From assembly GCA_900321145.1 (NCBI GenBank), contig ONVB01000224.1:1-11666 (forward strand): a DNA stretch of 11,666 nucleotides, read 5' to 3'. The stretch's first letter is position 1. Each line of letters opens with the position of its first letter. The position numbers and the translations under genes are program-made. The notes under the pieces were generated by a model. The model was not told the DNA's origin. It worked only from the letters and a program-made list of their open reading frames with translations, and did no database searches. The DNA comes from an uncultured Eubacteriales bacterium. Lineage in GTDB: Bacteria > Bacillota > Clostridia > Lachnospirales > Lachnospiraceae. Shown in pieces: positions 1 through 6,234 of the stretch.

Positions 1-1
1 A

Positions 2-85
2 TATTGCTCTGCTGCCATTCTTGCTGATGACGCTATCGCAGTGCTTGAAGATGTGGAAGTAGGTGAGTACTATGACTACGAGTAA
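2..85 (+). CDS. Family 2A encapsulin shell protein, C-terminal fragment (cut by window edge)
   Basis: Reading from base 2 gives 27 residues, starting YCSAAILADDAIAVLEDVEV and ending GEYYDYE before a TAA stop. No start is visible, so only the tail of the gene is here. The pattern (Y-C-S-hydrophobic, then D-A-I/L-A-V-L-E-D-V) agrees with what I recall of the C-terminus of SrpI-type family 2A encapsulins, HK97-fold proteins that assemble into cytosolic nanocompartments. The stronger argument is context: the next gene has the architecture of the cargo enzyme of this family, followed by serine acetyltransferase, as in known family 2A operons. The stop lies inside the next gene, so the two are probably translationally coupled. 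The alternative is an IscU/NifU-like scaffold C-terminus, whose tail also has a CS..A-DAI pattern. That is less likely because the desulfurase is not of the plain SUF type. Only a short stretch can be judged. Confidence 0.7.
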   Translation, partial: YCSAAILADDAIAVLEDVEVGEYYDYE

Positions 86-1823
86 TCCCTTCGGTGGTTT
101 CGAGGAGCTTTACGGTCTTCCGAGTGCGGAGGCTCTGTCGGCTCTTGCCAACGCTTACGAAGGTGATGACTTTTCAGGAGCGACGGCACCTGCATCCGCA
201 AGTGTGCCCGATTATGCTTCATCATCCGAGGCAACTGTAGTACCTGCTTATCCGGCACCCGATCCGGAATCGATACCTGATACAGGTTCAGTATTTACAG
301 CAGTACCGTCTGATGATTATTCGGTTCCGGCCGTAACTGTTCCCGAGCGTGAGTACTCAGCACCTTTTGTAACAGCTCCTTCAGCGGATTACAAGGCTTA
401 CTCACAGGCTGCAGGCGGACAGTTCGATTGGGAGCATCCCATCGCATATGCAGCAGCCGAGCCGGTAAGCTACTCGCCGAGAGTACAGTCGCAGGAGCAG
501 GCCAAGGAAGAGGACAGAAGCATAGATGTTCCGACATCACTTCAAGGTGATGCGGCAGCTAAAGAAGATGATACCGTAAAGCCCGGAAACTCACGAAATG
601 ATAGTATCAGAATAGGCAGCAAGACGCTTCAGCAGATAAGAGATGATTTCCCAATCTTAAAAGAAAGAATAAACGGTAATCCTCTCGTATGGCTTGACAA
701 CGGTGCAACCACACAGCGTCCCAAGGCTGTTATAGACAGAATATCTTATTATTACGAACATGAGAATTCAAATGTACACAGAGGAGCTCACACACTCGCT
801 GCAAGGTCTACGGATGCTTACGAGGGTGCAAGAGATATAGTAAGAGACTTTATCGGTGCACCGAGCTCAGAGGAGATAGTATTCGTAAGAGGCACCACAG
901 AGGCCATAAACCTTGTGGCTAACGCTTATGTAAAGCCTCAGCTTGAGCCGGGTGACGAGATAATCGTATCCATCTTAGAGCACCATGCGAACATAGTTCC
1001 GTGGCAGCTTATCGCTCAGAAGACAGGCGCTGTGTTAAAGGTGATCCCCTGCGATGAGACAGGCCAGCTTATCTTGAGCGAGTACGAAAAGCTCTTTACC
1101 AAGAGAACAAAGTTTGTTGCTGTTACACATGTGTCTAACGTATTAGGCACCGTAACTCCTATAGAGGAGCTTATTGCGATAGCACACAGGCACGGAGTAA
1201 GGATACTTATCGACGGAGCGCAGTCTGTTGCACATATCCCGGTAAATGTATCGGCTCTCGATGCTGACTTCTTCGTCTTCTCGGGACACAAGATATTTGC
1301 ACCTACCGGTATAGGCGTGGTATATGGCAAGAAGGAGCTTCTTGAAGCTGCAGAGCCATATCACGGTGGCGGAAACATGATAGCCGACGTTACATTTGAA
1401 AGAACCATATACAACGGTATTCCGAACAAGTTTGAAGCGGGTACCGGAAGCATAGCGGATGCGGTGGGACTCGGTGCTGCATTGAATTACCTTACCGAGA
1501 TCGGCATGCCCTGTGTGTACAGATGGGAGCATGAGCTTCTTCAGTATGCCATGAGTGAGATGAAGAAGATACCCGGACTTACGCTGATAGGTACAGCCTT
1601 AAATAAGGCTTCGGTTCTTTCCTTCAAGCTTGACGGATACTCGGACGACGAAGTCGGAAAGAGACTCGACAGCTACGGAATAGCCGTTCGCACAGGACAT
1701 CACTGTGCACAGCCTGTGTTAAGACACTTTGGTTATGAGGGTTCGGTAAGACCGACACTTGCGCTTTACAATTCACCTGAAGATATAGATGCTCTTGTTA
1801 AGGTTTTAAGAACCTTTGCATAG
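72..1823 (+). CDS. Cysteine desulfurase (SufS-like) with long N-terminal encapsulin-targeting extension; family 2A encapsulin cargo
   Basis: This PLP enzyme removes sulfur from L-cysteine, giving alanine and an enzyme persulfide. The catalytic part starts near residue 183 and is complete: GTTEAIN, the cofactor-stacking His pair in LEHHAN (304-305), DGAQS (Asp381), the PLP lysine in SGHK (Lys407) and the persulfide cysteine in RTGHHCAQP (Cys545). Plain SufS proteins are about 405-415 residues; this one is 583 because of an extension of about 180 residues, rich in Pro, Ala, Ser, Tyr and acidic residues and probably disordered. Such an extension is characteristic of family 2A encapsulin cargo and directs loading into the shell. 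It carries a GLPS..AL..LANAY segment (15-29) and VP-Y repeats spaced 10-12 residues. I chose ATG at 72 because AGGTGAG (61-67) sits just upstream; an in-frame GTG at 63 would add three residues but has a poor ribosome binding site. It overlaps the preceding gene and heads the sulfur-carrier genes. Confidence 0.93.
   Translation: MTTSNPFGGFEELYGLPSAEALSALANAYEGDDFSGATAPASASVPDYASSSEATVVPAYPAPDPESIPDTGSVFTAVPSDDYSVPAVTVPEREYSAPFVTAPSADYKAYSQAAGGQFDWEHPIAYAAAEPVSYSPRVQSQEQAKEEDRSIDVPTSLQGDAAAKEDDTVKPGNSRNDSIRIGSKTLQQIRDDFPILKERINGNPLVWLDNGATTQRPKAVIDRISYYYEHENSNVHRGAHTLAARSTDAYEGARDIVRDFIGAPSSEEIVFVRGTTEAINLVANAYVKPQLEPGDEIIVSILEHHANIVPWQLIAQKTGAVLKVIPCDETGQLILSEYEKLFTKRTKFVAVTHVSNVLGTVTPIEELIAIAHRHGVRILIDGAQSVAHIPVNVSALDADFFVFSGHKIFAPTGIGVVYGKKELLEAAEPYHGGGNMIADVTFERTIYNGIPNKFEAGTGSIADAVGLGAALNYLTEIGMPCVYRWEHELLQYAMSEMKKIPGLTLIGTALNKASVLSFKLDGYSDDEVGKRLDSYGIAVRTGHHCAQPVLRHFGYEGSVRPTLALYNSPEDIDALVKVLRTFA
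114..158 (+). other. Putative encapsulin-loading motif in the desulfurase extension
   Basis: The coded segment GLPSAEALSALANAY (residues 15-29 from the ATG at 72) is the only stretch of the N-terminal extension that looks helical and amphipathic, with Leu/Ala spacing. The rest is Pro/Ser/Ala-rich. Family 2A cargo proteins are known to need their N-terminal extension for loading, and this is the best candidate for the shell-contacting element. The assignment of this particular segment is inference. Confidence 0.5.
204..410 (+). repeat. Degenerate VP..Y repeats of 10-12 residues in the desulfurase extension
   Basis: Counting from the ATG at 72, VP-type dipeptides (VP, IP or AP) begin at residues 45, 57, 68, 78, 90 and 102. 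The last three units align without gaps over 12 residues: VPSDDYSVPAVT, VPEREYSAPFVT and APSADYKAYSQA. The first two share VP-x-Y. The underlying codons differ, so this is a protein-level periodicity and not a recent DNA duplication. Confidence 0.65.
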
Positions 1824-1842
1824 GGAGGATACTTAACACTTA

Positions 1843-2802
1843 ATGGAAGATATTATCAAAGAAGAAGAGATAGACGGAATAGTCGGGACGATTCTTGCGG
1901 ATTATAAAGGCGAAAAGAATATAGACAATACGGATATATTCAGCAAGCCCGACAAGAAAGAGGTAAGGGACATTATTCACAATCTGTTCAGGATAGTGTT
2001 CCCCGGCTATTACAAGGATAAGAATTATAAGATTTATAATCTTAAGAACAGTCTTGCGGTAACCATCGAGGATATCTTTTATCACCTGAACAAGCAGGTT
2101 ATGCTTGCGCTTGATTTCTGCATGTTCAGGGGCGTGATGACGGAGGATGAGAGAAAAGCTGAGAGCTACCGCATATGCCGGGAATTCTTCAACAAGCTTC
2201 CTTTTGTCAGAGAGTGTGTAGAGACTGATCTTCTTGCAGCCTTCGACGGTGACCCCGCCGCGGGCTGCTTAGAGGAGATAATCCTTGCATATCCGGGACT
2301 TTACGCGGGAACGGTTTACCGCATAGCACATGAGCTGTATCTGCTTAATGTACCGGTACTCCCGAGACTTATGACGGAGTATGCGCATTCTCAGACCGGC
2401 ATAGACATTCACCCGGGTGCGTCTATAGATAAGTATTTCTTCATAGACCACGGTACGGGCATAGTGATTGGCGAAACAGCAGTCATAGGACAGAATGTCA
2501 AGATATACCAGGGTGTAACCTTGGGAGCTTTATCCACGAGAGGCGGACAGAAGCTTTCGGGAAAGAAGCGTCACCCGACCATCAAGGACAATGTGACCAT
2601 CTATGCCGGAGCATCGATCTTAGGCGGAGATACCGTGATCGGAGAGAATTCCGTGATCGGAGGCAATACATTTATCACAAGCTCCATACCGGCAGACACA
2701 AGAGTAAGTATCAAGAATCCCGAGATGGAGATAAAAACAAATGATAACAGACGAAAGCATGAAGAACTCAGGCAAAGCGATGAGTGGTATTACATGATTT
2801 AG
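1843..2802 (+). CDS. cysE: Serine O-acetyltransferase (CysE/EpsC/SrpH type)
   Basis: It makes O-acetyl-L-serine from serine and acetyl-CoA, the acceptor for sulfur in cysteine synthesis. An alpha-helical N-terminal domain (about 1-180) is followed by a left-handed beta helix of hexapeptide repeats (about 185-290, with VIGE/VIGQ/VIGG-type turns). Residues matching the E. coli CysE catalytic set are visible: Asp188 in GIDIHP, His203 in DHGTG and His244 in KRHPTI. At 319 residues it is longer than E. coli CysE (273), mainly at the N-terminus, as in the SrpH-like enzymes of family 2A encapsulin operons. A GGGAGGA ribosome binding site follows the desulfurase stop, but the spacer to the ATG is about 12 bases, which is long; no better start was seen. 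The gap to the desulfurase is 19 bases, so co-transcription is expected. Confidence 0.93.
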   Translation: MEDIIKEEEIDGIVGTILADYKGEKNIDNTDIFSKPDKKEVRDIIHNLFRIVFPGYYKDKNYKIYNLKNSLAVTIEDIFYHLNKQVMLALDFCMFRGVMTEDERKAESYRICREFFNKLPFVRECVETDLLAAFDGDPAAGCLEEIILAYPGLYAGTVYRIAHELYLLNVPVLPRLMTEYAHSQTGIDIHPGASIDKYFFIDHGTGIVIGETAVIGQNVKIYQGVTLGALSTRGGQKLSGKKRHPTIKDNVTIYAGASILGGDTVIGENSVIGGNTFITSSIPADTRVSIKNPEMEIKTNDNRRKHEELRQSDEWYYMI

Positions 2803-2850
2803 CTTGCGTCTCACAAAACTTACTGATAAAAGAAACTTAGGAGGAAAGAC

Positions 2851-3057
2851 ATGAAGATTACCGTAGCAGGTGAGAATAAGCAGTTTGATGACGGACTTAC
2901 CGTGGCAAAGCTTATAGAGCTTGAGCAGGTGGAGACACCGGAGTATGTCACGGTTTCGGTCAATGAGGAGTTTATAGGCTCCGATACCTTTGACTCTCAT
3001 GTATTAAAAGAGGGTGACGAGGTTGAGTTCCTCTACTTTATGGGAGGTGGAAGGTAG
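2851..3057 (+). CDS. ThiS/MoaD-family sulfur carrier protein with C-terminal GGGR
   Basis: This is a 68-residue beta-grasp carrier. It has the ThiS layout (short N-terminal strand, LTVAKLIELEQV helix, VSVNEEFI strand) and a final EGDEVEFLYFMGGGR. Such proteins are adenylated on a C-terminal Gly-Gly and converted to a thiocarboxylate that delivers sulfide. Normal ThiS ends exactly at GG; here extra residues follow, so trimming is needed to expose Gly-Gly. The JAMM peptidase two genes downstream is the obvious candidate, as known for QbsE/QbsD and HcyS/HcyD. The neighbours are an activating enzyme and serine acetyltransferase, with no thiamine genes, which favours cysteine/homocysteine synthesis over thiazole synthesis. 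AGGAGG at 2839-2844 gives an ideal 6-base spacer to the ATG. The stop shares one base with the next GTG. Confidence 0.88.
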   Translation: MKITVAGENKQFDDGLTVAKLIELEQVETPEYVTVSVNEEFIGSDTFDSHVLKEGDEVEFLYFMGGGR

Positions 3058-3875
3058 TGGCCTTTACTAACGAACAGCTTGAGAGATACTCAAGACACAT
3101 TATTCTGAAGGAAATAGGTGCCAAGGGTCAGAAAAAGCTCTTAAATGCAAAGGTGCTGATCATAGGCGCAGGCGGACTCGGTGCACCTGCTGCGCTCTAT
3201 CTTGCGGCAGCCGGTGTCGGAACAATAGGTATAGTCGACGCCGATGTTGTCGACCTTTCAAATCTCCAGAGACAGGTTATTCACAGCACTGACGATATAG
3301 GCAAGAAGAAGGTGGAGTCGGCCGCGGAGACCATGCGTGCGATCAACCCGGATGTCACTGTCAATACTTATTATGATTTTGTAAGCAGTGCAAATATCCT
3401 TGACCTGATCAAGGATTATGATTTTATCCTTGACGGTACGGATAATTTCCCGGCAAAGTTTCTTATAAACGATGCCTGTGTTATGGCTAAGAAGCCTCTT
3501 TCACACGCAGGTATTATCCGATTCAAGGGACAGCTGACTACGATTCTTCCGGGTGAAGGACCGTGTTACAGATGTATATTCAAGAACCCTCCGCCAAAGG
3601 ACGCTGTTCCCACCTGTAAGCAGGCCGGGGTTATAGGCGCCATGGGTGGTGTTATAGGTTCTCTTCAGGCAATGGAGGCAGTCAAGTATATCACGGGTGT
3701 TGGAGAGCTCTTAAGCGGTTACCTTCTTACCTATGATGCATTAAAGATGGAATTTCATAAGATAAAGCTGCCACCGCGCGGGAAGGGATGTGCTGTATGC
3801 TCAGATACTCCTACGATCACTAAGCTTATCGACTATGAGCAGGCAGCGTGTGATTTCCATCCGCAGAAGTCATGA
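3057..3875 (+). CDS. MoeB/ThiF-family (E1-like) sulfur carrier-activating adenylyltransferase
   Basis: It uses ATP to adenylate the C-terminal glycine of the partner sulfur carrier, the step before thiocarboxylate formation. It has a Rossmann nucleotide loop GAGGLGAP (37-44), the DADVVDLSNLQRQ segment (Asp61, Arg72), DGTDNF (126-131), paired CxxC zinc ligands (Cys170/Cys173 and Cys245/Cys248), and a conserved Cys187 in PTCKQAGV. At 272 residues it is a stand-alone E1-like domain, without the C-terminal rhodanese domain of MoeZ, so sulfur must come from another donor, such as sulfide or desulfurase persulfide. Translation starts at GTG in a TAGTG overlap with the carrier. The ribosome binding site GGAGG (3043-3047) lies within the Gly-Gly codons of that carrier, so production of the two is tightly coupled. 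Confidence 0.92.
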   Translation: MAFTNEQLERYSRHIILKEIGAKGQKKLLNAKVLIIGAGGLGAPAALYLAAAGVGTIGIVDADVVDLSNLQRQVIHSTDDIGKKKVESAAETMRAINPDVTVNTYYDFVSSANILDLIKDYDFILDGTDNFPAKFLINDACVMAKKPLSHAGIIRFKGQLTTILPGEGPCYRCIFKNPPPKDAVPTCKQAGVIGAMGGVIGSLQAMEAVKYITGVGELLSGYLLTYDALKMEFHKIKLPPRGKGCAVCSDTPTITKLIDYEQAACDFHPQKS

Positions 3876-3898
3876 GATGACCGGTTAGGAGACAGGAT

Positions 3899-4336
3899 AT
3901 GAAGATCACGATCAAAAAAAACGATTATGACAGGATGCTTGAGCATGCTCTGAACGAGAGACCCGACGAGGCCTGCGGGCTTATAGCGGGTACGGACAGA
4001 GAGGATGGCGTAAGAGAGATAAAGAAGGTATATCTTCTGACGAATATCGATCATACCAACGAGCACTTCTCCATAGATCCCAAGGAACAGCTTGCATCGA
4101 TAAAGGACATGCGAGCAAACGGACTTCCACCTCTCGGTAACTGGCACTCACATCCGGAGTCTCCCTCGAGACCTTCGGAGGAGGACAAGCGCCTTGCCAA
4201 TGACAGCAAGGCAAGCTATCTTATACTTTCACTTGAGGATGAAAGCAATCCGGTATTGAATGCCTTTCACGTAGAGGGTGAGCAGGGATCAAGGACTGTC
4301 AGAAAAGAAGAATTAACGATATTGCCGGAAGTATAG
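3899..4336 (+). CDS. JAMM/MPN+ (M67 family) metallopeptidase, Mec+/QbsD/HcyD-like
   Basis: This 145-residue, single-domain zinc peptidase has the full JAMM signature: Glu24 in the DEACGLI motif, His83 and His85 in NWHSHPES, Ser93, and Asp96 ten residues after the second His. The family includes bacterial enzymes that act on sulfur carriers. Mec+ releases cysteine from CysO-cysteine, and QbsD and HcyD trim residues after the carrier Gly-Gly. Both jobs are possible here, because the carrier ends in GGGR and serine acetyltransferase is in the operon; which one applies cannot be read from the sequence. The start is supported by AGGAG (3887-3891) with a 7-base spacer, 23 bases after the activating enzyme. 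It is the last gene before a strong hairpin. No signal peptide is seen, so it is cytosolic. Confidence 0.9.
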   Translation: MKITIKKNDYDRMLEHALNERPDEACGLIAGTDREDGVREIKKVYLLTNIDHTNEHFSIDPKEQLASIKDMRANGLPPLGNWHSHPESPSRPSEEDKRLANDSKASYLILSLEDESNPVLNAFHVEGEQGSRTVRKEELTILPEV

Positions 4337-4343
4337 TGCAAAT

Positions 4344-4380
4344 AAGCGGGAGGAAAATCATCAGATGATTCCTCCCGCTT
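4344..4380. terminator. Shared hairpin terminator between convergent operons
   Basis: AAGCGGGAGG pairs perfectly with CCTCCCGCTT, extended inside by ATCATC/GATGAT around a short loop with a small A bulge. It lies between the stop of the JAMM gene and the stop of the convergent PHP gene. Short T-rich stretches follow on each strand (TTTTA on plus, TTATTT on minus), so it probably ends transcription from both sides. Confidence 0.75.
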
Positions 4381-4387
4381 GATCGTT

Positions 4388-5215
4388 TTACGGTATATCG
4401 TGAAAAACAGGCTTTCTTTTGTCAAAGGTTGCATAAGCCTTAAATCCGCACTCGAGCAGCAGCTCGCGTGCCTTATCAAATCCGTAGCCGACATATTTTG
4501 CAAAGTGAGCGTCCGAGCCGACGGTTATGATCTCACCTCCGAGACTCTTGTAGAGCTTGAGGATTTCCTTATGCGGATGAGGGTAGGAGAGGTTCTTGTA
4601 TAAAGAACCGGTGTTGATCTCTATGCCTTTTCCTGCACTGATTATGATCCTTAAGAGCTCTTCGAATACTTCAAAATAATCTTTTAATTCAAAGACATAA
4701 TCCTTGTAGTCGCCGTATCTGACTATGTAATCAAGATGTCCGTATACATCAAAGTCCGTAAAGCCCTTTACGGTCTCAAGTATGCATTCGAAATATCTGC
4801 CATAAGCTTCTACCGGAGTTTTGCCCTCATAATACTCGGGGTAGTAAGGGTCGAAGTCGTCTACTATATGTGTGCTGCAGATCAGAAAGTCAAGATCGCT
4901 ATGGCTTGAAGCATATTCATGGGCCTTGTCTGTCGTGGAGGGCATAACTCCGAGCTCGACACCCTTCTTTAAGGTAAAGCCATCGGGGAGACTGCCCTTG
5001 ATTTTGTCAATTTCACGACTGTATGCATCGTAATCAAGCTGGAAGGTCATAACTCCCTCTTCGTAGGAGTACTTCATCGGAAAGTCTATGTCATGATGGT
5101 CGGTTAAACAGATTTCGTTTATCCCGTTAGACAAGGCTGTTTCGATAATGTTCTTTATAGCCTCATCGCTGTCGGTTGAGTGATGTGTATGAAGATGGTA
5201 ATCGGGGAATATCAT
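4388..5215 (-). CDS. PHP-domain phosphoesterase, histidinol-phosphatase (HisJ/HisK) family
   Basis: It probably hydrolyses histidinol phosphate to histidinol in histidine synthesis. At 275 residues it has all the metal-binding motifs of a PHP domain: HLHTHHS (His7, His9), TDHHD (39-42), GVELGV (Glu87), CSTHIVDD (His116), YGHLDY (His160) and GSDAH (Asp235, His237). Length and motif order match the Bacillus/clostridial HisK-type (PHP) histidinol phosphatase. No histidine genes are adjacent, so a different phosphoester substrate cannot be excluded. An AGGAG site (complement of 5224-5228) is 8 bases upstream of the ATG. The gap to the upstream lipoprotein gene is 25 bases, so the two are probably co-transcribed. 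Confidence 0.87.
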   Translation of the reverse strand: MIFPDYHLHTHHSTDSDEAIKNIIETALSNGINEICLTDHHDIDFPMKYSYEEGVMTFQLDYDAYSREIDKIKGSLPDGFTLKKGVELGVMPSTTDKAHEYASSHSDLDFLICSTHIVDDFDPYYPEYYEGKTPVEAYGRYFECILETVKGFTDFDVYGHLDYIVRYGDYKDYVFELKDYFEVFEELLRIIISAGKGIEINTGSLYKNLSYPHPHKEILKLYKSLGGEIITVGSDAHFAKYVGYGFDKARELLLECGFKAYATFDKRKPVFHDIP

Positions 5216-5240
5216 GATCTGTTCTCCTTTATATATCTCT

Positions 5241-6122
5241 TTATTGATTTAATGTAGTTGCGATGGTTCCGGCCACCAGCTCGGCATAAACCTTTGTTCC
5301 TTCAGGGGTAAGATGTACATGATCGCTGTCGTATACAAGGCCGGGCTGCGAACCGCCCATGGCATTCCAGTCGATAAGGGTAACGTTGCTGTTTGCATCG
5401 CACAGTGCCTGTATGGTCGCGTTTGAATCTGCGGTCCACGAAAGAGTGGGACCGTATACATTTATCCAGAATATATGCTTGTCCGAACCTATATGGTCTA
5501 TAAGATCCTGCCCGCTTGATTGGGAGAAGGAGCCGTTGGTTCCGAGTCCTATGATCACGGTATCCGCAAGGGCCCCGCTGTCCTTCAATGCCTTTAGTAT
5601 ATCCCGCCCGCTGTAGAACTGCCTTCCGACCACAGCATCTATATATATCGACGGGATAAGCTTCTTGAGCTCATCTGAGCCGCCGAGCATGATGGAGTCG
5701 CCCACGGCCGTTACATCCGCGGAAGCTATCTGAGCTATAAGGTCTTTGTTGTAATTGGGAGTATAGCCTGTATAACCGACTGAGGAGCTTGCGGTTGTTG
5801 CTCGCGTCGATATGCGCCTCTCGGTCGTGGCTCTCGTGGTTTTCTCCGTCGTAGCCTCGGTAGTCCACGTGGCAGTAGTGAAATAATGATCATCAAGGTC
5901 CTCCAAAGGAGAGCGATACTCTGTCGTGGTCTCGTCCTCCATCATGGATTTAAACGATCCCGCCGGTGCTTTGCCGGTTGTTTTTCTCTCCTCGGTAATA
6001 GCCACAAACCCCGTGAATTCCTCGGTGGTGGTATCGCTGCCTCTTTTACCGCAGCCGGCCAATGTAAGGATGATAGTCATTAAAAGATACAGCCTGATCA
6101 TTTTGTATTTTCTTATCTTCAT
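5241..6122 (-). CDS. Secreted lipoprotein with Thr-rich linker and SGNH/GDSL hydrolase domain
   Basis: The N-terminus is a lipoprotein signal: basic KIRKYK, a hydrophobic stretch, then lipobox LAGC with Cys24 as the lipidated residue, so the protein should be anchored outside the membrane. Residues 30-115 form a Thr/Glu/Arg-rich linker with many TTE and TTR units. The C-terminal domain (about 125-293) shows SGNH motifs: AVGDSIMLGG (Ser143), GLGTNG (Asn196) and DSDHVHLT (Asp267, His270). The GDS-[IV]-ML form resembles the extracellular SGNH domain of cell-wall or polysaccharide acyltransferases (OatA-like), so an esterase or acetyltransferase acting on surface glycans is likely; the substrate is unknown. 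An AAAGG ribosome binding site sits 8 bases before the ATG; an in-frame Met8 is a possible alternative start. It is the first gene of a minus-strand pair and has a good promoter upstream. Confidence 0.85.
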   Translation of the reverse strand: MKIRKYKMIRLYLLMTIILTLAGCGKRGSDTTTEEFTGFVAITEERKTTGKAPAGSFKSMMEDETTTEYRSPLEDLDDHYFTTATWTTEATTEKTTRATTERRISTRATTASSSVGYTGYTPNYNKDLIAQIASADVTAVGDSIMLGGSDELKKLIPSIYIDAVVGRQFYSGRDILKALKDSGALADTVIIGLGTNGSFSQSSGQDLIDHIGSDKHIFWINVYGPTLSWTADSNATIQALCDANSNVTLIDWNAMGGSQPGLVYDSDHVHLTPEGTKVYAELVAGTIATTLNQ

Positions 6123-6152
6123 ATTCTCAGCCTTTCGTCAGTAAGGGGTAGT

Positions 6153-6184
6153 GTCATTCTGAGGACTTTAGCCCGAAGAATCTT
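6153..6184. repeat. REP-like imperfect palindrome
   Basis: The segment begins GTCATTCTGAGG and ends CCCGAAGAATCTT. ATTCT (6156-6160) pairs with AGAAT (6177-6181), with GG/CC further in. It resembles dispersed bacterial palindromes of the GTCATTCTGAG...GAAGAATCT type that I recall from many genomes. It lies in the 5' leader of the lipoprotein gene. One copy in one window cannot prove a repeat family. Confidence 0.4.
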
Positions 6185-6195
6185 TTCGTAATCTG

Positions 6196-6223
6196 TTTTA
6201 CACTACATTGCGAGGTTTATAAA
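6196..6223 (+). promoter_or_regulatory. Candidate plus-strand promoter for the AIM24 gene pair (weak)
   Basis: TTTTAC (6196-6201) is followed after 16 bases by TATAAA (6218-6223). A rival is the TGTGATAAA extended -10-like element at 6284-6292, closer to the gene but lacking a good -35. The divergent arrangement requires a plus promoter somewhere in 6123-6326; which one is used is not settled by the sequence. Confidence 0.3.
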
Positions 6224-6234
6224 TTCGGCAATAT

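Noticed and set aside
63..71. GTG at 63 as the start of the desulfurase
   Set aside because: The nearest purine-rich motif is only about 3 bases upstream, while ATG at 72 has AGGTGAG at a workable distance. The difference is three residues.
1016..1532. Antisense open frames within the desulfurase gene
   Set aside because: They are mirror images of conserved PLP-enzyme sequence in other frames, with no independent start signals.
2..1823. Reading the left end as an ordinary SUF/ISC iron-sulfur operon (IscU tail followed by SufS)
   Set aside because: The desulfurase has a cargo-type extension of about 180 residues and is followed by serine acetyltransferase and a sulfur-carrier module, not by sufU, sufB or sufD. 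The 27-residue tail fits a shell protein better, though it is too short for certainty.
2851..3875. Thiamine thiazole (thiS-thiF) genes
   Set aside because: No thiG, thiH or thiC is adjacent, the carrier does not end at Gly-Gly, and CysE and JAMM genes flank it, so amino acid sulfur transfer is the better reading.
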